A stretch of 64,000 bases of DNA from Tessaracoccus lacteus (GCF_029917005.1 NZ_CP123967.1:2170001-2234000); one strand, 5' to 3'; positions 18,395 to 30,488 are shown, counted from the first letter of the stretch. Numbers and translations: made by a program. Notes: generated by a model not told the origin, from the sequence alone.

Positions 18395-19234
18395 TCAGCG
18401 GAAGATGACGGTGCGGTCGCCGTCGGCCAGCACGCGGTGCTCGGCGAACAGCCGCACCGCCTCGGCCAGCGTCTGCGATTCCTGGGCCTGGCCCTTGCGG
18501 ACCAGCTTGGGCACCTCCATGGTGTGGTCGACGCGCACGACGTTCTGCTCGATGATCGGACCCTCGTCGAGGTCGCTGGTGACGAAGTGGGCCGTGGCTC
18601 CGATCAGCTTGACGCCGCGCGTATGCGCCTGACGGTACGGGTTGGCGCCCTTGAAGCCCGGCAGGAACGAGTGGTGGATGTTGATCGCCCGCCACGCGAG
18701 GAACTCGCACAGCTCGGGGCTGAGGATCTGCATGTACCGGGCCAGCACGACGAGCTCGATGCTCTCCTCCTCCACGACACGTCGGATCTCGTCCTCGAAC
18801 TCCCCCTTCGTCTCCTTCGTGACCACCCGGCTGGTGAACGGCACCTCGTAGAACTCGGCCATCGGAGCCAGCACCTGGTGGTTGGCCATGATGCGCACGA
18901 TGTCGACGGGCAGGTCCCCGCTCTGCCAGCGGAAGAGCAGGTCGTTGACGGCGTGCCCGGCCTTGGACGCGAGGATCAGGGTGCGCAGCGGCCTGGTCGC
19001 ATCGTCGACACGGAGACGGGCCCCGAACCCCGTCGTGGTCACGGAGATCGCGTTGCGCAGCTCCTGCTCGCCGGCGCCCGAGACCTGGATGCGCGTGAAG
19101 AACAGGCCGGAGTCCGGGGAGGAGAACTGCTGCAACTCGGTGATGTTGCCTCCCGCGGCCACGATTCCTCCGGTGATCGCATGCACGATGCCGGGACGGT
19201 CGGGGCAGGTCAGGGTGACAACGTTCAGGTCCAT
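18395..19234 (-). CDS. purU: formyltetrahydrofolate deformylase
   Basis: Hydrolyses 10-formyl-THF to formate and THF, balancing the one-carbon pool. The 279-residue protein has an N-terminal ACT domain (VVTLTCPDRPGIVHAITGGI) and a C-terminal formyltransferase-like domain with INIHHSFLPGFKG and the catalytic Asp in TSDLDEGPII. ATG 19234 (MDLNVV) is chosen; an ATG at 19243 is also possible. It heads a likely operon with the CorC-like and phosphotransferase genes. Confidence 0.94.
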   Translation of the reverse strand: MDLNVVTLTCPDRPGIVHAITGGIVAAGGNITELQQFSSPDSGLFFTRIQVSGAGEQELRNAISVTTTGFGARLRVDDATRPLRTLILASKAGHAVNDLLFRWQSGDLPVDIVRIMANHQVLAPMAEFYEVPFTSRVVTKETKGEFEDEIRRVVEEESIELVVLARYMQILSPELCEFLAWRAINIHHSFLPGFKGANPYRQAHTRGVKLIGATAHFVTSDLDEGPIIEQNVVRVDHTMEVPKLVRKGQAQESQTLAEAVRLFAEHRVLADGDRTVIFR

Positions 19235-19406
19235 GACGCACATCGTAGTGGGGCCGAAGGAGCCGGGCCTGCGACAGGGTCGGCGGTACCGGGCCTGTCC
19301 ACCATCACATCAATTCAGGAAACTTGCCTCGGTCAAGGATATTCGTTGTTACCGTGACGCCAGCGCAACGGAGCGCTGACACACATCACGCAGGAGACGC
19401 ACCACC

Positions 19407-19757
19407 ATGCCCGATTCACTGACCGACCCGAGCAAGGGCACGATCCCACCTGAAGAGTTCCGGCGGGTCCAGGGCTCGCCGGAGTTCACCCAGCTGCGGA
19501 AGGTCTTCCGGTCCTTCGCCTTTCCGATGACCGCCGTGTTCCTCGTCTGGTACCTCGCCTACGTTCTGGCCTCCATCCTGGCCAAGGACCTCATGATGAC
19601 CCACGTGTTCGGCAACGTCACCGTCGGCATCATCTTCGGACTGCTCCAGTTCGTGAGCACCTTCCTCATCACCTGGCTCTACATCCGCCACATGAACAAG
19701 GACGTCGATCCCATCGCCACCAAGCTGCGTACCGAACTCGAGGAGAGCGCACGATGA
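19407..19757 (+). CDS. DUF485 membrane protein (YjcH-like)
   Basis: A small inner-membrane protein almost always encoded before ActP-type symporters. Of 116 residues, the N-terminus is soluble (EFRRVQGSPEFTQLRKVFRSF), followed by two transmembrane helices (AFPMTAVFLVWYLAYVLASI and VGIIFGLLQFVSTFLITWLY). A CAGGAG site precedes ATG 19407. It overlaps actP by four bases (ATGA), so the two are translationally coupled. Confidence 0.9.
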   Translation: MPDSLTDPSKGTIPPEEFRRVQGSPEFTQLRKVFRSFAFPMTAVFLVWYLAYVLASILAKDLMMTHVFGNVTVGIIFGLLQFVSTFLITWLYIRHMNKDVDPIATKLRTELEESAR

Positions 19758-21355
19758 AGCTCCTTGAGACCCTGGGCAATCCCGCCATCAACATCGCGAT
19801 CTTCGCGGCCTTCGTCGTCGTCACGATGTTCATCGTGATCCGCGTCACCGCGGGCGGCAAGAAGAAGGCGGGCGACTTCTACACCGGCGGCGCGCAGTTC
19901 GACGGCAGGCAGAACGGCTTCGCCATCGCGGGCGACTACCTGTCGGCCGCCTCCTTCCTCGGCATCGTCGGCGCCGTGGCCCTGTACGGCTACGACGGCC
20001 TCCTCTACTCAGTGGGATTCCTCGTCGCCTGGCTGGTCGCACTCCTGCTGGTCGCGGAACCCATGCGCAACACCGGCAAGTACACGATGGCCGACGTGCT
20101 GAGCTTCCGGCTCAAGCAGAAGCCCGTCCGCCTCGCGGCCGCGATCTCCACGCTGGCGGTCACCTTCTTCTACCTGCTGGCCCAGATGGCCGGCGCGGGC
20201 GGTCTGGTGTCGCTGCTGCTCGGCATCAGCGACCCGGCCGCGCAGAACATCGTCATCGTGATCGTCGGCCTGCTGATGGTCGCCTATGTCCTCATCGGCG
20301 GTATGAAGGGCACGACCTGGGTCCAGATGATCAAGGCCGTGCTGCTGATCTCCGGCGCGCTGGTCATGACTGTGTGGGTGCTCGCGATGGCGGGCTTCAA
20401 CCTGTCGGGGCTCATCGGCGAGGCGATGAACACCACCGCCGAGCAGGGCTCCGAGATCAACCTGATCGAGCCCATGTCGAAGTACAAGGACCCGGTCGCC
20501 CTGGTCTCCCTCGGCATGGCTCTGGTGCTCGGCGCGTCGGGCCTCCCGCACGTGCTGATGCGCTTCTACACCGTGCCGACCGCCAAGGAGGCGCGCCGCT
20601 CGGTCACGTGGGCCATCGGCCTGATCGGCGCGTTCTACCTGTTCACGATGGTGCTCGGCTACGGCGCAGCGTGGCTCGTCGGCCCGGAGGCCATCAACGG
20701 CATGCCCGGCAAGGCCAACGCGGCGGCGCCTGCGCTGGCGTTCGAGCTCGGCGGGGCGATCCTGATGGCGATCATCTGCGGCATCGCGTTCGCCACCATC
20801 CTGGCGGTCGTCGCCGGCCTGACCATCACCGCGTCGGCGTCGTTCGCGCACGACATCTACAACTCGGTGATCAAGGACGGCAAGGCCGATCCGGCCAAGG
20901 AGATCAGGGTCGCACGCTGGACGTCGGTCACGATCGGCCTCATCGCGATCGTCGGCGGCATCGCCGCGAACGGGCAGAACATCGCCTTCCTCGTCGCGCT
21001 GGCCTTCGCCGTCGCGGCCTCGGCGAACCTGCCGTCGATCCTGTACTCGCTGTACTGGAAGAAGTTCTCCACCGCCGGCGCTGTGTGGTCGATCTTCGGT
21101 GGCCTGTTCACCGCCGTCGTGCTGATCGTCTTCTCGCCCGCCGTGTCGGGGGCACCGACGGCGATGTTCCCCGACCTGGACTTCGCGTGGTTCCCGATCG
21201 ATTCGCCGGCCATCGTCTCGGTGCCTGTCGGCTTCCTCCTCGGCTGGCTCGGCTCGGTCGTGAAGCCGGACGGACCCGAGTACGCCGATGTGTCCGCCGA
21301 GATGGAGGTCCGCTCCATGACCGGCGCGGGCGCCGAGGGCGCCCTCGACCACTGA
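19754..21355 (+). CDS. actP: cation/acetate symporter (sodium:solute symporter family)
   Basis: A 533-residue SSS-family transporter for acetate or related short-chain carboxylates. It has about 13 transmembrane segments. Family features include GDYLSAASFLGIVGAVALYGYDG early, TFFYLLAQMAGAGGLV, HVLMRFYTVPTAKEARRS and ITASASFAHDIYN. It is coupled to the DUF485 gene. A strong bidirectional terminator follows. In an organism with propionate or acetate metabolism it could serve re-uptake, but that is inference. Confidence 0.92.
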   Translation: MKLLETLGNPAINIAIFAAFVVVTMFIVIRVTAGGKKKAGDFYTGGAQFDGRQNGFAIAGDYLSAASFLGIVGAVALYGYDGLLYSVGFLVAWLVALLLVAEPMRNTGKYTMADVLSFRLKQKPVRLAAAISTLAVTFFYLLAQMAGAGGLVSLLLGISDPAAQNIVIVIVGLLMVAYVLIGGMKGTTWVQMIKAVLLISGALVMTVWVLAMAGFNLSGLIGEAMNTTAEQGSEINLIEPMSKYKDPVALVSLGMALVLGASGLPHVLMRFYTVPTAKEARRSVTWAIGLIGAFYLFTMVLGYGAAWLVGPEAINGMPGKANAAAPALAFELGGAILMAIICGIAFATILAVVAGLTITASASFAHDIYNSVIKDGKADPAKEIRVARWTSVTIGLIAIVGGIAANGQNIAFLVALAFAVAASANLPSILYSLYWKKFSTAGAVWSIFGGLFTAVVLIVFSPAVSGAPTAMFPDLDFAWFPIDSPAIVSVPVGFLLGWLGSVVKPDGPEYADVSAEMEVRSMTGAGAEGALDH

Positions 21356-21374
21356 TCCGGACCGTCTGAACACG

Positions 21375-21410
21375 AAGGAGCCGGTCACCCCGCGGGGTGA
21401 CCGGCTCCTT
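21375..21410. terminator. bidirectional terminator between actP and mdh
   Basis: A perfect 17-base inverted repeat (21375-21391 with 21394-21410, two-base loop) ending in TT on the plus strand and AA at the start lies between the convergent genes actP and mdh, so it can serve both. Confidence 0.9.
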
Positions 21411-21426
21411 CAGCGTCGGGCGCGGC

Positions 21427-22416
21427 TCAGATGAGGCCGAGCTCGGTGACGGCGTTGCGCTCGTCGACCAGCTCCGCGACGGAGGCGTCGATCTTGGCGC
21501 GCGAGAACTCGCCGAGCTCGAGGCCCTGCACGATCTCGTACTTCCCATCCTTGACGATGCACGGGAACGAGGAGATCAGGCCCTCGGGAACACCGTAGGA
21601 GCCGTCGGACGGCACGGCCATCGAGACCCAGTCACCCTCAGGGGTGCCGAGGATCCAGTCGCGCATGTGCTCGACGGTCGCGTTGGCAGCCGAGGCAGCC
21701 GACGAGAGGCCGCGGGCGGCGATGATGGCGGCGCCGCGCTTGGCGACGGTGGGGATGAAGTCGTTCTCGATCCACGCCTCGTCGCCCACGAGCTCGGCCG
21801 CGTTCTTCCCGCCGACCTTGGCGTTGAACAGGTCCGGGTACTGCGTGGCGGAGTGGTTGCCCCAGATGGTCATGTGGCTGACCTCGGTGACCGGAACGCC
21901 GAGCTTGGCCGCGAGCTGCGACTTTGCGCGGTTGTGGTCGAGGCGCGTCAGCGCGTTGAACTGCGAGGCGGGGATGTCGGGGGCGTTCTTCATGGCGATG
22001 AGCGCGTTGGTGTTCGCGGGGTTGCCCGTCACGAGCACCTTGACATCGTCGGCCGCCACGTCGTTGAGTGCCTTGCCCTGTGCGGTGAAGATGGCGCCGT
22101 TGGCCGACAGCAGGTCGCCACGCTCCATGCCTGCCTTGCGGGGCATGGCGCCGACGAGCATGGCGGCGTGCACGCCGTCGAAGACCTTGCGGGGATCGTC
22201 ACCGATCTCGATGTTGACCAGGTTGCCGAATGCGCAGTCGTCGAGCTCCATGACGACACCCTCGAGCGCCTTCAGCGCAGGGGTGATCTCGAGGAGACGC
22301 AGCTCGATCGGCCGGTCGCCGAGCAGCGACCCGCTGGCGATGCGGAACAGCAGGCTGTAGCAGATCTGGCCGGCGGCGCCGGTGACGGCGATCTTGAGGG
22401 GAGCATCAGTGCTCAT
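21427..22416 (-). CDS. mdh: malate dehydrogenase
   Basis: NAD-dependent oxidation of malate to oxaloacetate in the TCA cycle and the propionate-forming methylmalonyl-CoA route. The 329-residue protein begins with a Rossmann motif ([21 protein letters not shown]). It carries the substrate-binding region [28 protein letters not shown] and the catalytic His in [11 protein letters not shown]. This is the MDH type 2 subgroup usual in Actinobacteria. ATG 22416 is preceded by AAGGAAA. Confidence 0.96.
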   Translation of the reverse strand: MSTDAPLKIAVTGAAGQICYSLLFRIASGSLLGDRPIELRLLEITPALKALEGVVMELDDCAFGNLVNIEIGDDPRKVFDGVHAAMLVGAMPRKAGMERGDLLSANGAIFTAQGKALNDVAADDVKVLVTGNPANTNALIAMKNAPDIPASQFNALTRLDHNRAKSQLAAKLGVPVTEVSHMTIWGNHSATQYPDLFNAKVGGKNAAELVGDEAWIENDFIPTVAKRGAAIIAARGLSSAASAANATVEHMRDWILGTPEGDWVSMAVPSDGSYGVPEGLISSFPCIVKDGKYEIVQGLELGEFSRAKIDASVAELVDERNAVTELGLI

Positions 22417-22495
22417 ACTTTTCCTTCCAAGAACGGTGTTTGTCCGTGGAAGCGACTCTACTCCGACTCCACTCGCCCGGGGGGACGGGCACCGG

Positions 22496-23149
22496 TCAGA
22501 GGATGTTGAACACCCACTTGAGCACCTCGAGCAGCCCCACCAGGACGAGCCAGGACATCAGGGCGATGGTCATCCAGCCGCCGTCGACGAAGGCGCGGGC
22601 CTTCGCCTGGGCCGCGGGTGGCAGGAACAGGTTCGCCTCGAGGATGTTCCACCTGGTCATGGACCAGAAGACGAAGGTGGTGGAGATCGTCACGAGGATG
22701 CACCACGGGCACAGGGCGCCGATCACGAACGTGCTCTGGACGAGCAGCCAGTAGGCGAAGACGACGCCCAGGAAGTAGACGATGTTCGCGGTGAACATGA
22801 ACCAGCGCGGGAAGCGCGTGCCGCACAGGGATGCGACGGCGATGGTCATGACGACCGGCTCGGCGATCAGGCCGAGGAACGCGTTGGGGAAGCCGAAGAC
22901 GTTGGCCTGCCAGGTGGTGCCGACCTTGGCGCAGTCGAAGATCGCGTTGATCGAGCAGCTGAGGATCGCGTCGGGGTTCCTGGCGAGGATGATCGCGTCG
23001 TAGGACAACACGAAGGAGGCGATGAGGCTGAGCGTGGCGAACAGCAGCATCTCCCCGAAGACGATGTAGCGGTCGCGCGGCTTCGGCCACGGCCGGGGGT
23101 CCGTCCCCCTGCCGGGGGCCAGGTCGACGTCTTCAACGGCTTGCTGCAT
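22496..23149 (-). CDS. vitamin K epoxide reductase (VKOR) family protein
   Basis: A 217-residue membrane protein that would reoxidise a DsbA-like thiol oxidase by passing electrons to menaquinone. Four to five hydrophobic segments are present. Loop cysteines C65 and C73 and the redox motif CPWC (C147 and C150) are conserved. It starts at ATG 23149. No dsbA partner is next to it. It is encoded downstream of folD and the DUF3017 gene on the same strand. Confidence 0.88.
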   Translation of the reverse strand: MQQAVEDVDLAPGRGTDPRPWPKPRDRYIVFGEMLLFATLSLIASFVLSYDAIILARNPDAILSCSINAIFDCAKVGTTWQANVFGFPNAFLGLIAEPVVMTIAVASLCGTRFPRWFMFTANIVYFLGVVFAYWLLVQSTFVIGALCPWCILVTISTTFVFWSMTRWNILEANLFLPPAAQAKARAFVDGGWMTIALMSWLVLVGLLEVLKWVFNIL

Positions 23150-23192
23150 GGCCACTATCGAAACACGGGGGTCAGCGTCGGACAAACCGGGG

Positions 23193-23486
23193 TCACCTCG
23201 ACGGCGGGACCACAAGCGAGACGACCGCGATCAGCACGCCAAGTGCGAACAACACCGCCACGTCGATCCACCGGCGGCGCACGACCAGCAGCCCGGCGGC
23301 GCGGCGTGGCAGGACGAGTCGGAGGAACCCGCCGAGCAGCAGCGCGGCCGACATCATCAGCGCCGAACGACGCCAGTAGCCGAACGCGGCGAAACCGGCC
23401 GCGAACCCCACAAGAGCCAACGCGGCGCCGAGCGCCCACGGACTCGACGGTAAGGTCGCGGCCGGCTTGTCGCGCTTATCCGGCAT
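23193..23486 (-). CDS. small membrane protein, DUF3017
   Basis: A 97-residue protein with three hydrophobic helices ([57 protein letters not shown]). Size, topology and position directly after folD match DUF3017, an actinobacterial family of unknown function. ATG 23486 overlaps the folD stop by 11 bases, indicating coupling. Confidence 0.78.
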   Translation of the reverse strand: MPDKRDKPAATLPSSPWALGAALALVGFAAGFAAFGYWRRSALMMSAALLLGGFLRLVLPRRAAGLLVVRRRWIDVAVLFALGVLIAVVSLVVPPSR

Positions 23487-24330
23487 GCAGGGCCTCGGAG
23501 CGGTCCACCACGTTGCTGAGCAGCATCGCGCGGGTCATCGGGCCGACGCCGCCGGGGTTCGGGGTGACCCAGGCGGCCTTGTCCCACACGTCCGCGGCGA
23601 GGTCGCCGGTGGTCCTGCCGTCGACGCGGCTGACGCCGACGTCGACGAGCGCCGCCCCCTTGCGGACCATGTCCGCAGTGATCATCCCCGGCACGCCCGC
23701 GGCCGCGACGACGATGTCGGCGCGGCGCGTGTGATCCGCCAGGTCGCGGGTTCCCGTGTGGCAGAGCGTCACGGTGGCGTTCTCGCTGCGGCGCGTCAGG
23801 ATCAGCCCCAGCGGGCGGCCGACGGTGATGCCGCGGCCCACGACCACCACGTCGGCCCCGTTGAGCTCCACGTCGTGGCGGCGCAGCAGTTCGACGATGC
23901 CACGCGGGGTGCAGGGCAGCGTGCCGGGCTCGTTGAGCACGAGCCGACCGAGGTTGATCGGGTGCAGCCCGTCGGCGTCCTTGTCGGGGTCGATCAGGCT
24001 TAGTGCCCAGTTCTCGTCGAGATGTCGCGGCAGAGGCAGCTGGACGATGTATCCCGTGCAGCCGGGGTCCTCGTTGAGCCGCTCGATCGCGACGCGCAGC
24101 TGGTCCGCCGTCGCATCGGCGGGCAGCTCGACACGGATCGACTCGATGCCGACCTGCTCGCAGTCGCGGTGCTTCATCCGCACGTAGTTCTGGCTGGCCG
24201 GGTCGGAGCCGACGAGCACCGTCGCGAGTCCGGGGTAGATGCCGCGGTCACGCAGCGCGGCGACGCGACCTGCCAGCTCGGCCTTGATCGCGGCCGCGGT
24301 GGCCTTGCCGTCGAGTGCCTGTGCCGTCAC
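23476..24330 (-). CDS. folD: bifunctional methylenetetrahydrofolate dehydrogenase/cyclohydrolase
   Basis: Interconverts 5,10-methylene-, methenyl- and 10-formyl-THF, supplying the formyl donor used by PurN and PurH encoded just upstream. The 284-residue protein shows the catalytic [10 protein letters not shown] (Tyr and Lys), [12 protein letters not shown], the NADP-binding [13 protein letters not shown] and a C-terminal [14 protein letters not shown]. The start is GTG 24330, 12 bases after purH on the same strand. Confidence 0.96.
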   Translation of the reverse strand: MTAQALDGKATAAAIKAELAGRVAALRDRGIYPGLATVLVGSDPASQNYVRMKHRDCEQVGIESIRVELPADATADQLRVAIERLNEDPGCTGYIVQLPLPRHLDENWALSLIDPDKDADGLHPINLGRLVLNEPGTLPCTPRGIVELLRRHDVELNGADVVVVGRGITVGRPLGLILTRRSENATVTLCHTGTRDLADHTRRADIVVAAAGVPGMITADMVRKGAALVDVGVSRVDGRTTGDLAADVWDKAAWVTPNPGGVGPMTRAMLLSNVVDRSEALHAG

Positions 24331-24342
24331 GGGGGCTCCTTG

Positions 24343-25898
<1,556 letters not shown>

Positions 25899-25902
<4 letters not shown>

Positions 25903-26474
25903 GGGTGTTCCTTCTTCCAGTCGTCGACAGCCTGCACGAGCAGCCGGCGTTCGACCACTTTGATCCGCTCATGGAGTGTCTCGACATCGTCATCGGGCAG
26001 GACGTCCACCGCACCCTGCAGCAGGATCCTACCGGTGTCGATCCCCGCATCGACGACGAAGACAGTGGCGCCGGCCAGCTTGACACCGGCGGCCAGGGCG
26101 TCCCGCGGCCCGTGCATGCCGGGGAAGGCAGGTAGCAGCGAGGGGTGGGTGTTGATGACGCGTCCGCCGAAGCGGGCGAGGAAGGACGCGCCGAGCAGCT
26201 TCATGAACCCCGCGGAGGCGACCAGGTCCGGCGCGAAGCCGTCGACGATCGAGGTCAGTTCCTCGTCCCAGGCCGCGCGGTCCGCGCCCCTGGCGAGGGG
26301 ATGGGCAACGGCGGGGATCCCGGCAGCGCGCGCCCGCGTCAGCACCCCGGCGTCGCTCCGGTCGCTGACCACGGCCGCGACGCGTGCGTCGACGCGGGAG
26401 TCGCGGACGGCGTCGATCAGGGCCTGGCACAGCGTCCCGGAGCCGGAGGCGAGGACGACGACGGAGCAGGTCAC
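25899..26474 (-). CDS. purN: phosphoribosylglycinamide formyltransferase
   Basis: Transfers a formyl group from 10-formyl-THF to GAR in purine synthesis. The 191-residue protein has the GAR-binding [13 protein letters not shown], the catalytic Asn-His in [13 protein letters not shown] and the catalytic Asp in [10 protein letters not shown]. The start is GTG 26474. It lies directly downstream of the PerM-like gene, the same neighbourhood as mycobacterial Rv0955-purN-purH. Confidence 0.95.
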
Positions 26475-26484
26475 GCGCCGCAGC

Positions 26485-27771
26485 CTAGGCCATGTCGCCG
26501 GCGGCGTCGTCCACCGGATCCGGGGACCGCCCGTCGTCCTCGCGGCGGCGCCCCGGCCACTCGCGTCTCACCAGCCCGACGGCGAGCCCGCCGGTCAGGC
26601 CGGAGAGCCCGAGGATGGTCGGGGCGAAGATCAGCAGCTCGGGGAACCGCGCCCCGACCTCCGCTAGCCTGCCGGTGCCGAGGCCGCCGGAGCCCAGCGC
26701 GCAGGCGGCGGCGACGAGCAGCCCGGCGAGCACGCCGGACAGGCCGCCGACCAGGGCCGTCTCGTCGAAACGGGCGCGGGGGCGGGCCAGCGCGATGACC
26801 ACGCCGGCGACGAGCCCGGCCAGCACGCCGACGACGAGCCACCACAGCTGCACGGGCGACATATCGCCAGTGGGCACCGCCCCCAGCACGGGGATCGACG
26901 GCAGGATGCCGACGTCGGTGGTGGCGACCGTGACGAGTGTCCCGTCGCCGAAGGTGATGCCCGCTCCGAGCACCCAGGAGGCGCAGGCCAGCACGAGGTT
27001 CGGCAGGTAGAGCAGGTGCAGCACGACCTGCAGCACCGCGCCGACCGCGCCACCCCCCAGCGCCACGACGATGTCGGTGACGCGCTCCTGCCCGGACCAG
27101 AGCGCCAGCGCCAGTGCCGCTGCAGCTCCCGCGAACACCACGAGCAGCGCGGCGCCCATGGCCCTCGGCACCGCCTGCAGCCAGGACGGCCAGACGGCGG
27201 TCGGGTCGTACCCGACTCCCCTGCTGGCCCCCCACAGGCCGGAAACGGCCGCCACGACGATCGTGCCGATCACCAGGCCGGGCGTGACGTTCCCGAGCAG
27301 CGCACCGGTGAGGAGGACGACCACGAAGTACACGCCGGCGAAAAGGCCGGCGACCCGCAGCGCAACGGCCTCGCCGTCGACGAGCAGCTCGCCGGTGTCG
27401 TCGGGGTCCTGCCCATGCGACGCGGCGAGCCTCGCCGCCAGCGAAGAGACGGGAATCGCGACGAACACGAGCAAGGCAGTGAGGCCGAGCGGCGCAAGCG
27501 AGACAGCCTGCCCACCGACGAGCACCGTCCCGCCGTGGGCGAGCAGCAGGACGGAGGTGGCGAGCCGCAGGGCCGCGCCGAGGTCGGCCTCGGGGGAGGT
27601 CAGCCAGCCGACAGCGCAGAACGCGGCGACCAGCACCCAGCCCACGGCCAACACGGCCACGGGGCCGGCGCCGGCGACGAGCCACCACGGCAGCGGCAGC
27701 CGCTTCGGCGACTGCGCGCTCGGAGCGTCTACGTCGACGGCCACGGTGCGTGGAGCCCTGTTGCGCGCCAT
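26485..27771 (-). CDS. polytopic membrane protein, DUF6350 (PerM-like)
   Basis: A 428-residue protein with roughly ten hydrophobic segments. Position immediately before purN and overall topology match DUF6350, whose mycobacterial member PerM (Rv0955) is a membrane protein important for persistence and cell division. Recognisable features are the Ala/Val/Leu-rich helices and the GVLAGLVAGVVIALARPR segment near residue 310. No catalytic motif is seen. It starts at ATG 27771 and is divergent from the PknH-like sensor gene. Confidence 0.8.
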   Translation of the reverse strand: MARNRAPRTVAVDVDAPSAQSPKRLPLPWWLVAGAGPVAVLAVGWVLVAAFCAVGWLTSPEADLGAALRLATSVLLLAHGGTVLVGGQAVSLAPLGLTALLVFVAIPVSSLAARLAASHGQDPDDTGELLVDGEAVALRVAGLFAGVYFVVVLLTGALLGNVTPGLVIGTIVVAAVSGLWGASRGVGYDPTAVWPSWLQAVPRAMGAALLVVFAGAAAALALALWSGQERVTDIVVALGGGAVGAVLQVVLHLLYLPNLVLACASWVLGAGITFGDGTLVTVATTDVGILPSIPVLGAVPTGDMSPVQLWWLVVGVLAGLVAGVVIALARPRARFDETALVGGLSGVLAGLLVAAACALGSGGLGTGRLAEVGARFPELLIFAPTILGLSGLTGGLAVGLVRREWPGRRREDDGRSPDPVDDAAGDMA

Positions 27772-27840
27772 AGTCCTGGGGACCCCCGGTAGTCTTGCCC
27801 AACGAGGCGACCCGGAGGCGCCTCGCGAGGAGGTGGAAAG

Positions 27841-29577
27841 ATGTCAGCTGGCGAGCCGTTCCGCCCACGCCGCGCCTGGCAGCAGCCGGCGACGGAAGAC
27901 TCGACCGCCTCGGACGATACCCCAGCCCAGACGGGGCGCCGGGCCCGACGCGGCGAGGAGCCTGCAGCTGGACCGGAGTCCCGGCCGACTGATCCGCCGC
28001 AGGCGCGCCGCCCCGCCCGGGCCGCCGTCGCGGGCCTCGGCGACGAGCCGCCGGAGCCCGCCGTCAATCCCTTCGCCCGCCCCGGCACGCAGTCCGCCGA
28101 GGCCCCGGCTCCCGATGCGCGCCCCGCCGTGCACGCCGATGATGCCTCCGCGACCCCCATCCCGGCTCCCGTCATGCCCCGCTCCGCGGGGGAGTTCGCC
28201 GAGAGCCCGGGCCCGGCGCCGCGTCGTTCGGCCCTGAGCTCCACCACCCCTCTCACGCCTGAGGGCGATGACTCCCCCACGCCGGAGCACTGGCTCAGGG
28301 CGCACCGCGCGACGCTCACCAAGTGGGCCGCTGCCGGCCTCATCGTCGCCCTGGTCGTCGCCGTCCTCGCCTTCCTGATCGTGCGGACGGTGCGCCAGTC
28401 GGCCGGGGAGCAGCCGTCGGCCTCACCCAGCCCCTCCTCCACGGCCACCAGCGCAGCACCTGCGGATGTGGACGTGCTGCTGACCCCGGCTGATCTCGCC
28501 ACCGTCGCCTCGTCGGCCTGGACCATCACGGCGACCTCGCAGTCGCTCGGGGACCACTCTGGCCGTGTGGCCTGCTTCCAGACGGCTCCCCAGGAGCCGA
28601 ACCCGACAACGACGCTGCAGCGCACCCTCGCCACCACGGACGAGACGGCGGCGCTGCACCGGGTCGATGTGTTCGCCGACGCCGACGTCGCGGCGGAGGT
28701 GTTCGAGTCGCGGGTCTCGGTGCTGTCGAGCTGCTCCGAGGTGCCGAGCTACATCGTCAACGCACAGTCGGTCAGCGGTCTGGCCGAGGACACGTTCCAG
28801 ATCACTGTCGAGTTCCAGGACGATCCCTCCCAGTTCCACACGGTGCTCATCACGCGCGCGGGGGCCGCCGTGCAGATGCTCGACGTGACCAAGTTCGGTT
28901 CCGCCGTCGACGCCGAGACTCCCGCCGAGGCCATCACGCGCAGCCAGGAGGTGCTCTCCGAGGCGCAGGGCGCCGACGCACCGTCGGACGTCCAGGTGAC
29001 CGGGACCGTGATCCCTGCCGTCGAGCCCCTCGGCTGGCTGAGCCCCTCGGATCTCCCGCGGATCCGCGCCGGCGCCGGCCGCTGGTCCATGACCGGTCCC
29101 GGCGATCTCACCTCGACCGGCACCGGCTGCGAGAACCTGACCCTGGCGACGGAGGCGGGGCCCGCAACGCGCTCGCAGGCCACCTACCTCATGACGCAGG
29201 ACGACGAGGCGCCCACCACGTTCGGCATCGACGAGATGCAGTTCTACTTCGAGAAGAGCGACACGGCCAAGGACTTCGCTGACAAGCTCGTCCGTGGCCT
29301 CACCAGCTGCGCCGACCGCGTGAACACCGCGACGGTCAAGCGACTCGACGATGTCAAGACGACCGTCGGGGACGCCACCGGCACCAGCAGGCTGTTCGAC
29401 GTGTCGCAGGCCACGTCGGCCACCGAGTCGGTCGAGTACCAGCTCCTCGTCACGCGCGTCGACGACCTGGTCAGCTACACGCTCGTCTCGGTGTCCGAGG
29501 ACTACCGCATGACGACGGACCAGCTGAACGCGCTGGCGGCCCGGGTCGCGGTCCGCGCGACTCAGGCCGACTCGTAG
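27841..29577 (+). CDS. single-pass membrane protein with two tandem PknH-like sensor domains
   Basis: A 578-residue protein of unknown function. Residues 1-155 are a Pro/Ala/Arg-rich, probably disordered cytoplasmic region. A transmembrane helix lies near 158-183 (TKWAAAGLIVALVVAVLAFL). Two extracellular repeats follow, about 210-355 and 395-573. Each starts with a 'T/SPxDLxxI/V' segment and has paired cysteines and a late VSYT or VEF strand, as in the PknH-type sensor domain (PF14032-like). No kinase domain is present. It starts at ATG 27841 and sits between perM-like and sucD, divergent from perM. The domain name is inferred from pattern. Confidence 0.65.
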   Translation: MSAGEPFRPRRAWQQPATEDSTASDDTPAQTGRRARRGEEPAAGPESRPTDPPQARRPARAAVAGLGDEPPEPAVNPFARPGTQSAEAPAPDARPAVHADDASATPIPAPVMPRSAGEFAESPGPAPRRSALSSTTPLTPEGDDSPTPEHWLRAHRATLTKWAAAGLIVALVVAVLAFLIVRTVRQSAGEQPSASPSPSSTATSAAPADVDVLLTPADLATVASSAWTITATSQSLGDHSGRVACFQTAPQEPNPTTTLQRTLATTDETAALHRVDVFADADVAAEVFESRVSVLSSCSEVPSYIVNAQSVSGLAEDTFQITVEFQDDPSQFHTVLITRAGAAVQMLDVTKFGSAVDAETPAEAITRSQEVLSEAQGADAPSDVQVTGTVIPAVEPLGWLSPSDLPRIRAGAGRWSMTGPGDLTSTGTGCENLTLATEAGPATRSQATYLMTQDDEAPTTFGIDEMQFYFEKSDTAKDFADKLVRGLTSCADRVNTATVKRLDDVKTTVGDATGTSRLFDVSQATSATESVEYQLLVTRVDDLVSYTLVSVSEDYRMTTDQLNALAARVAVRATQADS

Positions 29578-29586
29578 CGTCGCGTA

Positions 29587-30483
29587 TCAGCCGAGGCTGC
29601 CCCGCTGCCTCGCGATCGCGTCACGGGCGAGCTGGGCAGTCAGCGAGGGGGTGCGCCCGACGGCCACCCCGGCGGCCTCGAGGGCCTCCTTCTTCGCGGC
29701 AGCCGTGCCGGACGAGCCGGTGATGATGGCTCCCGCGTGTCCCATGGTCTTGCCGGGCGGGGCGGTGAAGCCCGCGACGTAGCCGACCACCGGTTTGGTG
29801 ATGTTGCTCGCGATGTACTCGGCCGCCCGCTCCTCCGCATCGCCGCCGATCTCCCCGATCATCACGATGATGTCGGTGTCAGGGTCGTCCTCGAACGCCT
29901 TCAGCGCGTCGATGTGGCCGGTTCCGACGACCGGGTCTCCGCCGATACCGATCGCCGTGGAGAACCCGTGGTCGCGCAGCTCGTACATCATCTGATAGGT
30001 CAGCGTGCCCGACTTCGACACGAGCCCGATGCGGCCCGGCCCGGAGATCTGGGCGGGGATGATGCCGGCGTTCGACTTTCCGGGCGAGATGAGTCCGGGG
30101 CAGTTGGGCCCGATGATCCGGGTCGCCGAGCCACGGGCCGCGGAGATGAACTCGACCGAGTCATGCACCGGAATGCCCTCGGTGATCACGACGACCAGGC
30201 CGACCTCAGCCTCGACGGCGTCCAGCACCGCCTCCTTGGCGAACGGCGGGGGAACGAACACGACGGACACGTCGGCGTGGGTCGCGGCGACAGCCTCCGG
30301 GACGGACCCGAACACCGGCACCGGGTCCTCCTCGAACAGGACGGAGGTGCCGCCCTTGCCGGGCGTGACGCCGCCGACGATCCGGGAGCCGGACATGATC
30401 ATGCGCTGCGTGTGCTTCCGGCCCTCCCGGCCCGTCATGCCCTGGACGATGACGCGAGAGGACGCGTTGATGAAGATCGACAC
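29587..30483 (-). CDS. sucD: succinyl-CoA ligase, ADP/GDP-forming, alpha subunit
   Basis: Alpha subunit of succinyl-CoA synthetase, carrying the phosphorylated histidine. The 298-residue protein has the CoA-binding Rossmann part ([18 protein letters not shown]), [17 protein letters not shown] and the active-site His in [15 protein letters not shown]. The start is GTG 30483, five bases after sucC. The pair also serves succinate/propionate metabolism. Confidence 0.97.
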   Translation of the reverse strand: MSIFINASSRVIVQGMTGREGRKHTQRMIMSGSRIVGGVTPGKGGTSVLFEEDPVPVFGSVPEAVAATHADVSVVFVPPPFAKEAVLDAVEAEVGLVVVITEGIPVHDSVEFISAARGSATRIIGPNCPGLISPGKSNAGIIPAQISGPGRIGLVSKSGTLTYQMMYELRDHGFSTAIGIGGDPVVGTGHIDALKAFEDDPDTDIIVMIGEIGGDAEERAAEYIASNITKPVVGYVAGFTAPPGKTMGHAGAIITGSSGTAAAKKEALEAAGVAVGRTPSLTAQLARDAIARQRGSLG

Positions 30484-30488
30484 TTCGC

